A program made the translations under genes and the position numbers. Below the pieces are notes generated by a model. The model saw nothing but the letters and a program-made list of their open reading frames with translations, was not told the origin of the DNA and did no database searches. Source: Saprospiraceae bacterium UBA7328 (GTDB lineage: Bacteria > Bacteroidota > Bacteroidia > Chitinophagales > Saprospiraceae). From it: 51,042 nucleotides of DNA. The stretch is from positions 1 to 51,042 of the forward strand of contig DKPS01000151.1 of the NCBI GenBank assembly GCA_002471345.1, given 5' to 3'. This document shows, in pieces, positions 33,913 to 42,845 of the stretch. The number at the start of each line of letters is the position of its first letter. Position 1 is the first letter of the stretch.

Positions 33913-34566
33913 CTATGGACTAAGCCTAACAATGTCCCAACTTTCTTTTCCATTCTTTTGATCATATCTAAATCTATCATGAAGCCTACTCCTTCTACCT
34001 TGCCAGAATTCTACTTGAGATGGCTTTATTAAAAACCCACCCCAAAAAGGTGGTTTGGGAAGAAAGTCAGTATCTCTATACTGATTCTGAAGTTGTTCTA
34101 CTTTGGATTCAATCTGAACTCTGTCCTGAATAATTTTGCTTTGGGCTGAAGCCCATGCTCCTATTTGGCTGGCCTTGGGCCTGGATTGAAAATAAGTAGT
34201 TGCTGTATCTTTATCCACTTCTATTGCATGACCATTTACCCTTACTTGACGCTCCATCTCCAGCCATAAGAAAGTCAAGGAAACGTTCTTGTTTTTATAA
34301 ATATGTTGTGCTTTATCACTTTCAAGATTAGTGTAGAAGATAATACCATCTTGGGTCAGATCTTTCATTAAGACTGTTCGCCCTGAAGGTATACCATTTT
34401 CATCCACTGTACTTAATGTCATAACATTAGCTTCTTTGATACCAGAAGCTACAGCAGCATCGAACCATACTCTAAATTGATTAATAGGATGAGCAAGAAG
34501 GTCAGAACGCTCTAATGTCCCTTTATCATAATTTTCTCTCATCTCATGAATATGGTCCCGATTCAT
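33913..34566 (-). CDS. pdxH: Pyridoxamine 5'-phosphate oxidase
   Basis: A 217-aa protein matching PdxH throughout: NVMTLSTVDENGIPSGRTVLMKD, YTNLESDKAQHI, VSLTFLWLEMERQVRVNG, YFQSRPKASQIGAWASAQS, PPFWGGFLIKPSQVEFWQGRRSRLHDR and a C-terminal RLSP. It oxidises pyridoxamine or pyridoxine phosphate to pyridoxal phosphate using FMN. It starts 7 bp after the stop of the RND pump gene, so it is probably the last gene of the efflux operon or reads through from it. No clear terminator follows it. Confidence 0.96.
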   Translation of the reverse strand: MNRDHIHEMRENYDKGTLERSDLLAHPINQFRVWFDAAVASGIKEANVMTLSTVDENGIPSGRTVLMKDLTQDGIIFYTNLESDKAQHIYKNKNVSLTFLWLEMERQVRVNGHAIEVDKDTATTYFQSRPKASQIGAWASAQSKIIQDRVQIESKVEQLQNQYRDTDFLPKPPFWGGFLIKPSQVEFWQGRRSRLHDRFRYDQKNGKESWDIVRLSP

Positions 34567-34573
34567 ATGTTAT

Positions 34574-37500
34574 TCATTCTTGATTAGAAGATACTGCTAT
34601 TTTTACATCTTCTGTATGACTTCCTCTTCTTTCAATTATATTTTTCAAATGATAAGCCAGCCAATACATCACAGGCACAATAACTAATGTCAAAAAGGTA
34701 GCAAAGGTCAATCCGTAAATTATCGTCCAGGCTAATGGGCCCCAAATGGCAGTATTGTCGCCGCCAATAAATATCTGAGGATCTAAGGCAGTTATCAAGG
34801 TTAAAAAGTTCATGTTAAACCCAATAGCTAAGGGTATCAAACCTAAAACTGTTGTAATGGCAGTAAGTAGAACAGGCCTTAGCCTTTTTGCCCCTCCTTC
34901 AAGTATGGCTAGTTTAACATCATCTTTTCTCATTTTGAGCATGTGGTTTACCCCTTTGTTTTCTCGGTTCCTTTCTATTAACAAGTTGATATAGTCTACT
35001 AATACAATAGCATTATTCACTACGACACCTGCTAATGAAATGAGTCCCACACCCGCAAATACTACAGAGATAGCCTTACCGGTGATCACATAACCTAAAA
35101 AGACACCTATCGTGCTAAAGAAGACGGAAAGAATAATAATAAATGGAGAATACAGAGAATTGAATTGAGCTACAAGAATGATGAATATGGCAAAGATGGC
35201 CACGGCAAAAGCATTCATTAGAAATGCCATATCCTCGGCTTGTTGCTCCTGTTCTCCTGTGAAATCATATTTAATATTTCTATCAAAGTTGTATCTGCTT
35301 AAATAGTCCTTCACTTCATTCACAATCTCATTAGCATTTGCACCTTCTCTTACATTAGAAAATACCGTAATTACCTGTTCTTGATTTCTACGTTTTACTG
35401 AACTAAATGTTGATTTATATGTATAATCAGCTACAGCAGAAATAGGAACTTGTACAATGTCTCCTCTCCGAGCCTGATCTCTAAATGTGATCTTTTGATC
35501 CATGAGGTCATCTATATTATTTTTATATCGATCAGATAACCTTAACATAATTGGGTACTCATCTTCTCCGACCTTGAATTGTGAAATTTCTTTACCAAAA
35601 ACAGCAGTTCGAATTGTACTTGCAATTTGTGCAGTGCTTAATCCATACCTTCTTGCCGCTTTTCTATCAATATTTACTTCTAATTCAGGTTTTCCCAATT
35701 TCACATCAGCTTGAAGTCTTTCAATACCTGCTATTCCTTGATTATTGAGGTCAGTAATCAGATTATTGGCTACAATTACAAGCTCTTCCATCTCAGCACC
35801 AGCAAGCTCTATGTTTATTGGTGGGCCAGTAGGAGGTCCTTGATTGTCCTGTGCGACTACTATCTGAGCTCCAACTATTTTATTTAAACTGCTTCTCAAT
35901 TGTTCCATTATATCCGCAGTAGAAATTTCTCCTCTATCCTTAAAATCAACAAATGAAACTGTGATTCTGGCTTTGTGTGGAGTTGCTCCTGGTTCTGGAA
36001 AATTCATGGGATCTGATGTCTCTTCTCCTATTTGAGTAAGAACTTCTTCTACAACATGCTTATTTGGTTCTAAGGTTTTGTCCACAATATCTTCGATGTT
36101 TCTGCACAGCTTATTTGTGGCTTCTATGTCAGAACCTAGTGGAAGATCCACAAAAATATTTACATAGGTAGGGTCTGAACTTGGGAAGAATATAATTTTA
36201 GGTGACTTGACAGTAAGCAAGAAAATAGCAAAAGCCATCAATCCGAACGTACCGAAAAAGAACAAAAGAGGCTTCTTGCCACTGAGAGCAAAATTTAGAA
36301 ACCTCTTATAGTGTTTTTCTAAATACGGAAGAAAAGTTTCTTGGAAATAAATAGAAGCAAATCTCAAGACAAAAAAGTTAACCAGAATAATAACTCCGAT
36401 AAATACACCTAGGTTTCTTACCCACTCATGGCTCGTTATCTGCCCTATTATTCCAATTACTAAAAATGCTACAGCTAAAATTATATTTGTCTTAGCTCTC
36501 TTTTTCCAATCGGATCCAATGTATTGATTGCTTCCAAGTTTCATCATTTTTGATGTAAGCACAGGATTTATCACTAGAGCTACTACTAATGAAGAACAAA
36601 GCACGGCAATCAAAGTGATGGGGAAATATTTCATGAATTTACCCATTACACCGGGCCAAAAAGCCATAGGTAAAAATGCAGCTAATGTTGTAATAGTTGA
36701 TGCAATAATGGGCATTGCAACCTCACCAGCACCAAATCGAGCAGATTCAGAAAGTGAATGTCCTTCTTGGAGATATCGATAGATATTTTCAACTACAACA
36801 ATGGCGTTATCTACCAAAAGTCCAAGAGCTAATATTAAAGCAAAAAGGAGAACAATATTGATCACAAAACCCAACAGATACATGATCAGAATACCCATTA
36901 GCATAGATAAAGGAATAGCAATACCAACAAAAAGTGAATTTCTCAAACCTAAGAAAAACAGGAGAACAAAAATTACCAATAACACCCCGGAAATGATGCT
37001 GTTTTCTAGATTAGATACTTCATTTCGAGTCTGTACAGACTGATCATTAAATATCTTAATGGTTAGATTTTCTGGCAGAACTTTCTTTTGTTCCTCTAGT
37101 ATGTTAAATATTTTTGTGGACGCAGAAAGTAAATTTTCATTTGCTCTTTTTACTATATCTAAAGAGATTACCGGAGCTCCATCTGATCTTGCATAACTGG
37201 TCCTTTCTTCGTACAAGAAATTTACTTTAGCTATATCCTTTAGATAAATTGGTCTTTCTAACTCACTTTTGATGACCATGTCCTCCATCTCCTCTGCTGA
37301 CTGAAATTCTCCAATGATTCGAATAGATCTTCTGAAGTCGTTTTGTACTAACTCTCCTGCTGACATTGACATGTTTTCTCTAGCCACTGCATCCTCTATA
37401 TCCATAAATGAAATCTGAAGAGATTGCATTTTATATAAATCAACATCGATTTTCATCTCTCTTTCCAATGATCCCTTGATATCCACTTTGTTGATCTCTG

Positions 37501-38032
37501 AGATATCTTCTATCCTATCTTCCAAGTCCTCTGCATAAGTTCTTAACTCATCCATGCTAAAGTCTCCAGATAGATTAATCACCATGATTGGAGCGTCAGA
37601 AAAACTGGCTTCTTTTACAAAAGGATCCTGATCTAAATCATCAGGTAATTCAGATTTGGCTTTATCAATAGCATCTTTTACTTTCTGCACAGCCAAATCT
37701 AGATTTACATCTGAATCGAATTCAACCACCACGAATGATAAATCTTGAATTGAATTGGACGTAATATCTTTTACAGCAGATTCCGCTGCTAATTCTTTTT
37801 CTATTGGTCTAGTGACTAAGTTCTCTATTTCTGCTGCCGAGTTTCCAAAGTATGGTGTTGTGATAAATACTGTTGGTAATGCAGCATCAGGATATAGCTG
37901 TTTAGGCATGTTTTGATATCCTACTAACCCAAACCCTAAAATCATAAATGCCAATAGAAATACACTAGTACCATTCCTTACAGCCCCAGAAGTCAGTCCA
38001 AAAGTTCGGTGGTCTTTGTTTGTATTATTCAT
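34574..38032 (-). CDS. RND-family efflux pump inner-membrane transporter
   Basis: A 1152-aa protein of the AcrB/HAE-HME type: N-terminal membrane helix, LPTVFITTPYFGNSAAEIENLVTRPIEKEL, LVDNAIVVVENIYRY in the middle membrane half, and GVVVNNAIVLVDYI with RLRPVLLTAITTVLGLIPLA in the second half. Where AcrB has the paired Asp of the proton relay, this protein has Asp-Asn (VDNA), and there is no Lys at the AcrB Lys940 position; this is common in this branch. Length is about 100 residues more than AcrB, owing partly to an insertion (about residues 500-585) with two extra hydrophobic segments between the usual sixth and seventh helices. It overlaps the upstream membrane-fusion gene by 8 bp. Substrates unknown. 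Confidence 0.93.
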   Translation of the reverse strand: MNNTNKDHRTFGLTSGAVRNGTSVFLLAFMILGFGLVGYQNMPKQLYPDAALPTVFITTPYFGNSAAEIENLVTRPIEKELAAESAVKDITSNSIQDLSFVVVEFDSDVNLDLAVQKVKDAIDKAKSELPDDLDQDPFVKEASFSDAPIMVINLSGDFSMDELRTYAEDLEDRIEDISEINKVDIKGSLEREMKIDVDLYKMQSLQISFMDIEDAVARENMSMSAGELVQNDFRRSIRIIGEFQSAEEMEDMVIKSELERPIYLKDIAKVNFLYEERTSYARSDGAPVISLDIVKRANENLLSASTKIFNILEEQKKVLPENLTIKIFNDQSVQTRNEVSNLENSIISGVLLVIFVLLFFLGLRNSLFVGIAIPLSMLMGILIMYLLGFVINIVLLFALILALGLLVDNAIVVVENIYRYLQEGHSLSESARFGAGEVAMPIIASTITTLAAFLPMAFWPGVMGKFMKYFPITLIAVLCSSLVVALVINPVLTSKMMKLGSNQYIGSDWKKRAKTNIILAVAFLVIGIIGQITSHEWVRNLGVFIGVIILVNFFVLRFASIYFQETFLPYLEKHYKRFLNFALSGKKPLLFFFGTFGLMAFAIFLLTVKSPKIIFFPSSDPTYVNIFVDLPLGSDIEATNKLCRNIEDIVDKTLEPNKHVVEEVLTQIGEETSDPMNFPEPGATPHKARITVSFVDFKDRGEISTADIMEQLRSSLNKIVGAQIVVAQDNQGPPTGPPINIELAGAEMEELVIVANNLITDLNNQGIAGIERLQADVKLGKPELEVNIDRKAARRYGLSTAQIASTIRTAVFGKEISQFKVGEDEYPIMLRLSDRYKNNIDDLMDQKITFRDQARRGDIVQVPISAVADYTYKSTFSSVKRRNQEQVITVFSNVREGANANEIVNEVKDYLSRYNFDRNIKYDFTGEQEQQAEDMAFLMNAFAVAIFAIFIILVAQFNSLYSPFIIILSVFFSTIGVFLGYVITGKAISVVFAGVGLISLAGVVVNNAIVLVDYINLLIERNRENKGVNHMLKMRKDDVKLAILEGGAKRLRPVLLTAITTVLGLIPLAIGFNMNFLTLITALDPQIFIGGDNTAIWGPLAWTIIYGLTFATFLTLVIVPVMYWLAYHLKNIIERRGSHTEDVKIAVSSNQE

Positions 38033-39194
38033 TTACAACTGCCTTTTCAATAATGATCTCAATACCTTCCATATTACTTACTAATCTTGCTCCGTCTTTG
38101 ATCAAAATATCATCGAGATTAAGACCAGTCTCTATCATGGCGACTCCTTGATAAACATCTCCTACTTGGATTTGGGTTTTGATAGCCTTCTGTTCTCCAC
38201 CTACATCAGATGCCATCATTATGAACGAATTGTTGTTTACATCTTGCTGAATGATTTCTAATGGAATGGTGATTACATTATCAATAGTCTTTTCTATGAT
38301 CTGTAGTTCTGCAAGTAGGTTTGGTTTGAGAAGCCCTTTAGTATTAGCTATATCTACTTCAAATTTTAAAGTTCTGTTAGCTGGATCTATACTTCTCCCC
38401 AAAAGAGATACTTTACCTTTCTGGGTAATATCAAGTGATGGGAAATGAACATCTACTATCATACCTTTTTTGAGAATTGATAGATATCTTTCGGGTAGAT
38501 CTACTGCCACTTTTACATCTCTTGTGTTAAGCACTTGAACTATTGGCATGCCAGGACTTGCTAATTCTCCTTGTTTGAGAAACTCTATATCCACCACTCC
38601 AGAAATTGGTGCATATACATTGCCTTTTGTCAATTGTAAATTGATCAGTTCCAATGACTTTTCTAATCTTTCTACGTTGTTTTTAGATTCTAGATACTGA
38701 ATCTCTGAACCTATATTTTGTGCCCATAACTTACTTCGTCTATTGAATATATCTCTTGCTAATTCCAAATTGGTGATAACATCATTTTTTTGAGTATGGA
38801 AAGTCTCCATATCTAAGGTGGCAATCAATGAACCTGTTTTTACGAAATCACCTTCTTTTACCTTTAGTTGTGTTATTCTTCCTGGTATCTCAGAGACAGC
38901 ATTTGCTGTCTTGTCCGCAATCACTATTCCATCCAGATTTATAAATTTTGTAAATGAAGAAGACGAAACTGGCATAGTAGTAACGATCTTCTTCTTTTTC
39001 TCAAGCGAAGGATCATTTTTCACTAAATCCGAAGTCAATTCAGCGATTTCTATCTCTAGTTTTCTGAGTTCTTTTTTCTTGTTATCCAGCAGTGCTCTTT
39101 TCCCATCTATAGTTGTAGGGTTTTCATTGAGTTCTGTACTTTGATTACAAGAAATCAACAGTGCTAGGAGTATTATGATGAATGTATATTTCAT
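38025..39194 (-). CDS. RND efflux membrane-fusion (periplasmic adaptor) lipoprotein
   Basis: A 389-aa HlyD/AcrA-type adaptor. Signal peptide with lipobox LLISC (Cys16). Order: coiled-coil start (LLDNKKKELRKLEIEIAELTSDL), lipoyl half ITQLKVKEGDFVKTGSLIATLD, helical hairpin (YLESKNNVERLEKSLELINLQL), second lipoyl half NVYAPISGVVDIEFLKQGELASPG, beta-barrel with VDLPERYLSILKKGMIVDV, and membrane-proximal domain with VYQGVAMIETGL. It links the RND pump to the TolC-like channel across the periplasm. The gene sits between tolC and the pump gene, overlapping the latter by 8 bp. Confidence 0.94.
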   Translation of the reverse strand: MKYTFIIILLALLISCNQSTELNENPTTIDGKRALLDNKKKELRKLEIEIAELTSDLVKNDPSLEKKKKIVTTMPVSSSSFTKFINLDGIVIADKTANAVSEIPGRITQLKVKEGDFVKTGSLIATLDMETFHTQKNDVITNLELARDIFNRRSKLWAQNIGSEIQYLESKNNVERLEKSLELINLQLTKGNVYAPISGVVDIEFLKQGELASPGMPIVQVLNTRDVKVAVDLPERYLSILKKGMIVDVHFPSLDITQKGKVSLLGRSIDPANRTLKFEVDIANTKGLLKPNLLAELQIIEKTIDNVITIPLEIIQQDVNNNSFIMMASDVGGEQKAIKTQIQVGDVYQGVAMIETGLNLDDILIKDGARLVSNMEGIEIIIEKAVVNE

Positions 39195-39210
39195 GTGTGT
39201 ATTTTCTCTT

Positions 39211-40617
39211 TTACTTTTTGTTTATTTCTCCAGTAGCAATATCCAGAGCAGATTGGGCGACTAGGATATCATACATGGCATTTGTGTGATTAGCCTGAGC
39301 ATCATATAATCCTGATTCTGCTTGGGTTAGTTCTAGACTTGAACCAACTCCATTAGTGTATTTGATTTGAGTAGTATCAAATATTTTTTGACTCAAATTC
39401 AAAGTCCTTTTAGCGCTTTCAAGATTTGTTTTTGCATTTATCAACTCTGTACGGGCATTAAAAACCTGAAGGATTAGAGCTCTATTAAATTCAGCTAGTT
39501 CGATTTCTCTTTTTTCTAAGACTATTTTCTTTCTCTCAATTTTGGCTCTTGTGTCTCCGCCATCATAGATGGGAATATTTGCCCTTAATCCTACTACTCC
39601 ATTAGGAAGCCATCCTGACTCATTACTATTAAAAAGCCCATCTCTTTGAAGATTTTCTTCTAAAGATGCACTTGCATACACACTTGGTAGATAACCTGTT
39701 TTTATTCTTTTAAGATCCCATTTGTCTAACTCTATGGCGTCTTTTAGAAGTACATGCTCGGGCCTTTTTGATAGATCAATTTCTTCTTTTAGATCTATAT
39801 TTTGGAGTAATATGATATCCACATCATTCTCTAGGTTTTCTATGATTTCAATAGGATCTCCTAGTGGGAATGCCATTTGATATTTCAATACATTTTTAGA
39901 TACTTCAAGCAGCCTATCCAGTTTCAATCTTTCACTAGTGAGTAATTCTTTTGATAAGAGTAACCTATCCACATCCAGAGCTTCAGCAAAGCCATTTTCA
40001 TAAAGGGCAGATGTTTCAAGAAGTAATTTTTCGACATTATTGATATTGTTATCAATTGTCTTCATATTTTTTTGAGTGACTATGACATTGTTAAAAGCAT
40101 TAGTGACATTAGTTTTGACCTGCTGAGCGGAGAGTATTTTTTGCTTCTTGGCCAAATCCATGAACATTTTTCCAACTTTTAGGCCTTTTATGTAATTGCC
40201 ATTGAAAACAAAAACACTCATGTTTAGTCCTGTTGTAACTTGATGCCTTCGGGTAAATGCAGCCTCTACAGTGGTAGGGCTATCTCCTCCGAATCCCTGA
40301 AGTTCTGGAGCTAGACTGGTCTGATTTAATACACCCACGAGAATGGGAGAAATGAAATCTTCAATCACTACTTTGGGCCTGATGTAGCTATAATTATATC
40401 TGGTCTCCAATGTTATTTTTGGCAGTCCGATCGCTAATCCTTCTTTATATGCCCATTCAGCATCCAGGCCCTCTAAATCTGCTGTTCTCATTGATACATG
40501 AGACTCGAGAGCATAGTTAATGGCATCATTTAATGTAAACTCAGATTGACCAGTCAGAGATGAAAAATTTATCATCATGACGACTATCAGTCCTATCCAA
40601 TTCTTCTCATTCTTCAT
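39211..40617 (-). CDS. TolC-family outer-membrane efflux protein
   Basis: A 468-aa outer-membrane channel protein with signal peptide (IGLIVVMMINFSSLTGQ). The two-fold repeated helical pattern is visible: FTLNDAINYALESHVSMR and the later SLELTQAESGLYDAQANHTNAMYDILVAQSALDIATG, typical of OEP repeats, with long helices between. It provides the exit duct for the RND pump. I use the ATG at 40617, one nucleotide after the tetR stop; the ATG at 40632 (five residues longer, overlapping tetR) is also possible. Co-transcribed with tetR, adaptor, pump and probably pdxH. Confidence 0.93.
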   Translation of the reverse strand: MKNEKNWIGLIVVMMINFSSLTGQSEFTLNDAINYALESHVSMRTADLEGLDAEWAYKEGLAIGLPKITLETRYNYSYIRPKVVIEDFISPILVGVLNQTSLAPELQGFGGDSPTTVEAAFTRRHQVTTGLNMSVFVFNGNYIKGLKVGKMFMDLAKKQKILSAQQVKTNVTNAFNNVIVTQKNMKTIDNNINNVEKLLLETSALYENGFAEALDVDRLLLSKELLTSERLKLDRLLEVSKNVLKYQMAFPLGDPIEIIENLENDVDIILLQNIDLKEEIDLSKRPEHVLLKDAIELDKWDLKRIKTGYLPSVYASASLEENLQRDGLFNSNESGWLPNGVVGLRANIPIYDGGDTRAKIERKKIVLEKREIELAEFNRALILQVFNARTELINAKTNLESAKRTLNLSQKIFDTTQIKYTNGVGSSLELTQAESGLYDAQANHTNAMYDILVAQSALDIATGEINKK

Positions 40618-40618
40618 T

Positions 40619-41218
40619 TTAAAACAATTCATAATTCTTCAAATGTGCTTTGCCATCTTCTGATAATATGCCATGTAGATGATAGAGGAGATGCTCTCTC
40701 ATAAGTTCATCAGGTTTATAATCAGAAATAGAAAAGTTTGATTCATCCACGATAAACCATGATTTTTCTCTAAACAGTTTAGTTATGATAGTTGGATTGA
40801 TTTCAGGTCGATAATAGCCTTCATTAATACCTTTCTCAATATTGTTGATTAGAATACTTCCAAACTCTTCATCTCCAAATTGTTTTATTCTCTTCCAAAC
40901 ACTTTGATAGTATTTTTTAAGATCATGAACAATTGTGGGTTTCATGTTTCTCAGAGTATGTACTCTATGTTGCCCAATTTGGATCATCTCATGAATTGCA
41001 TCATTGGCATTTGACGCAATTTCATTTATAAGTTGTCTTTCTAAGTGGAGGAAAAGTTCTATGGATTGTGAAACAAGGTCTTCCTTGTTTTCTACTGTCT
41101 GGTAAAGTGTTTTTTTGGAGATACCCAAAATGGATGAAATATCATCCATACTTACAGATTTTACACCCAAACGCATAAATTCAGCAGTACAAGCCTGTAA
41201 TATCCTTTCTTTTTCCAT
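40619..41218 (-). CDS. TetR-family repressor of the efflux operon
   Basis: A 199-aa TetR protein. The helix-turn-helix reads SVSMDDISSILGISKKTLYQTVENKEDLV (about residues 20-48). It is the first gene of the operon tetR-tolC-adaptor-pump-pdxH, and a 17-bp palindrome lies 53 bp upstream of its start, the normal arrangement for an autorepressed efflux operon. An exact TAATTTTG -7 box on the minus strand is at 41229-41236, giving a very short leader. The inducing ligand would bind the C-terminal domain and is not predictable. Confidence 0.92.
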   Translation of the reverse strand: MEKERILQACTAEFMRLGVKSVSMDDISSILGISKKTLYQTVENKEDLVSQSIELFLHLERQLINEIASNANDAIHEMIQIGQHRVHTLRNMKPTIVHDLKKYYQSVWKRIKQFGDEEFGSILINNIEKGINEGYYRPEINPTIITKLFREKSWFIVDESNFSISDYKPDELMREHLLYHLHGILSEDGKAHLKNYELF

Positions 41219-41228
41219 GATCGCGAAA

Positions 41229-41236
41229 CAAAATTA
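41229..41236 (-). promoter_or_regulatory. -7 box of the efflux operon
   Basis: CAAAATTA on the plus strand reads TAATTTTG on the minus strand, an exact TAnnTTTG match 10 nt before the tetR ATG. The transcript would start only a few bases before the gene. Confidence 0.4.
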
Positions 41237-41270
41237 TGGATAAGAAACGAAGGAAACTATGAAAAGGTTT

Positions 41271-41287
41271 AAAGTTTCTGAAACTTT
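41271..41287. promoter_or_regulatory. 17-bp palindrome, probable TetR operator of the efflux operon
   Basis: AAAGTTTC (41271-41278), T, GAAACTTT (41280-41287) is a perfect inverted repeat, 53 bp upstream of tetR in the divergent gap to the cytochrome gene. Its odd-centred TCTGA core and 8-bp arms have the same layout as the palindrome at 9401-9417. Confidence 0.6.
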
Positions 41288-41385
41288 CGACAAATTCTGA
41301 CTTTTGAACGATAAAATCAGATGTCTAATTAATATAGTGTCAACATAAATCAAATCTAACTACCACATAAGTTCCATAATCTGAT

Positions 41386-41393
41386 TAGATTTG
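41386..41393 (+). promoter_or_regulatory. -7 box of the cytochrome c lipoprotein gene
   Basis: TAGATTTG matches TAnnTTTG, 30 nt before the ATG at 41424. It favours that start, since the in-frame ORF start at 41391 overlaps the box. Confidence 0.5.
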
Positions 41394-41423
41394 AAAGCAT
41401 TAATAGAAGTGATTAAAATAAGG

Positions 41424-41759
41424 ATGAAAAAAATACTGATACTTGCCATTATAGCTTCCATTGGAATTATGTTCAGTTGTGGTGGAGAAGATAAAAAATC
41501 AAGCAAACCTGCTACTTCAAAACCTAAAAAGAAGAAAGTAGATGGAGCTAAAATCTACAAAATGAACTGTGTTATTTGTCATGGTGCTGATGGTAAATTA
41601 GGTATAAATGGAGCTAAGCCCTTACCAGAATCTGTCCTTTCTAATGATGAAAAAATAGTTGTTGTAAAAAAAGGTCAAGGGGTAATGACTCCATTTGAGT
41701 CGATTCTTACAGAGGAACAGATCACGGCTGTAGTAGAATACACCAACTCACTTAAATAA
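41424..41759 (+). CDS. Small c-type cytochrome lipoprotein
   Basis: A 111-aa protein with lipobox IMFSC (Cys19), a Lys-rich linker, and a single-heme cytochrome c domain: CVICH (Cys49, Cys52, His53) with a later Met in GVMTPFES as the likely second axial ligand, ending in EEQITAVVEYTNSL. It is anchored in the membrane facing the periplasm and should pass electrons between a dehydrogenase and an oxidase. The ATG at 41424 is used because the preceding frame has no signal peptide and overlaps the -7 box. anmK follows after 6 bp, an unrelated function, so the shared transcript may just reflect compact packing. Confidence 0.9.
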   Translation: MKKILILAIIASIGIMFSCGGEDKKSSKPATSKPKKKKVDGAKIYKMNCVICHGADGKLGINGAKPLPESVLSNDEKIVVVKKGQGVMTPFESILTEEQITAVVEYTNSLK

Positions 41760-41765
41760 ACTTTA

Positions 41766-42845
41766 ATGAATAAGCCTGGACTCACTATATGTGGTGTGAT
41801 GTCTGGCAGTTCAATGGATGGTCTAGATATGGCCATTTGCTCTTTTGATCAAAACCAGAATGGATCTGTCACTTGGGAGATAAAAAAGGCTTCCACATCT
41901 GAATTTCCTGAACAATTGATCACTGACCTGCTTTCTTGTTATGAATCTTCATCATCTTTTATTTTTTCAGTAGAGCAAAGATTTTCTGACTTTTGTGTGG
42001 ATTCACTACGAAGTTTTATCGGTACTGAGAACTTGGATTATATTGGCTTTCATGGGCACACCATTTTTCATGAACCCCAAGATGGATTTACCACTCAAAT
42101 TGGAAATGCCCATCATATTGCTCAGAGCTTAGAAATTCCTGTTGTTGCTCAATTTAGAAATAAGGATGTTGCATTAGGAGGTCAAGGAGCACCGTTAGCC
42201 CCTATTGTTGAACAATATCTTTTTTCTGATTACAAAGCATTTCTTAATCTTGGCGGGATAGCTAATCTTAGCGTTCATAATAATGCTAATGTTAAAGCAT
42301 TTGATATTACGGCGTGTAATCAACCCTTAAATCATCTCTCTTCTTATTTCAATAAAAAATTCGATGACAATGGAAAAATTGCATCAAGTGGAAGGATAGA
42401 TGAAGGTTTGTCAGAAAAACTTAGTCTTCTTGAATTTCTAAAGCTAAAAGCTCCTAAATCTCTTTCAAATACATGGGTGCAAAATGAATTCATTCCAATT
42501 TTGGAAAACTACGATTGCCCCGTTGAAGATAAGATGGCTACTGTTGTAGATCATATTGCTTTGCAAATAGCTGATTCCTGTAAATTGATACAACAAGGTG
42601 AGTCGATATTAGTCAGCGGAGGAGGGGTTCATAATGGATATATGATTGATCAAATTCAGAAAAAATTAGTACATCGCAGTATCTTTATAGAGAAGCCAAT
42701 TGATTTGATATCAGAATTTAAGGAGTCATTACTCATGGGATTAATGGCATATTTAAGAGTCAATGAAATACCAAATTGTTTAGCTAGTGTCACAGGGGCT
42801 TTAAGAGACAGTTGCAATGGAATCATTTACCGATCTGATTTATGA
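41766..42845 (+). CDS. anmK: Anhydro-N-acetylmuramic acid kinase AnmK
   Basis: A 359-aa kinase with the AnmK signature GVMSGSSMDGLD at residues about 11-22, DYIGFHGHTIFHEP, GNAHHIAQSLEIPVVAQFRNKDVALGGQGAPLAP, FLNLGGIANLS and a C-terminal VSGGGVHNGY ATP-binding segment. AnmK opens and phosphorylates 1,6-anhydro-MurNAc to MurNAc-6-phosphate in peptidoglycan recycling, in the cytoplasm. Length is slightly below the usual 365-390 but all motifs are present. It overlaps the next gene by 4 bp (ATGA). Confidence 0.95.
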   Translation: MNKPGLTICGVMSGSSMDGLDMAICSFDQNQNGSVTWEIKKASTSEFPEQLITDLLSCYESSSSFIFSVEQRFSDFCVDSLRSFIGTENLDYIGFHGHTIFHEPQDGFTTQIGNAHHIAQSLEIPVVAQFRNKDVALGGQGAPLAPIVEQYLFSDYKAFLNLGGIANLSVHNNANVKAFDITACNQPLNHLSSYFNKKFDDNGKIASSGRIDEGLSEKLSLLEFLKLKAPKSLSNTWVQNEFIPILENYDCPVEDKMATVVDHIALQIADSCKLIQQGESILVSGGGVHNGYMIDQIQKKLVHRSIFIEKPIDLISEFKESLLMGLMAYLRVNEIPNCLASVTGALRDSCNGIIYRSDL

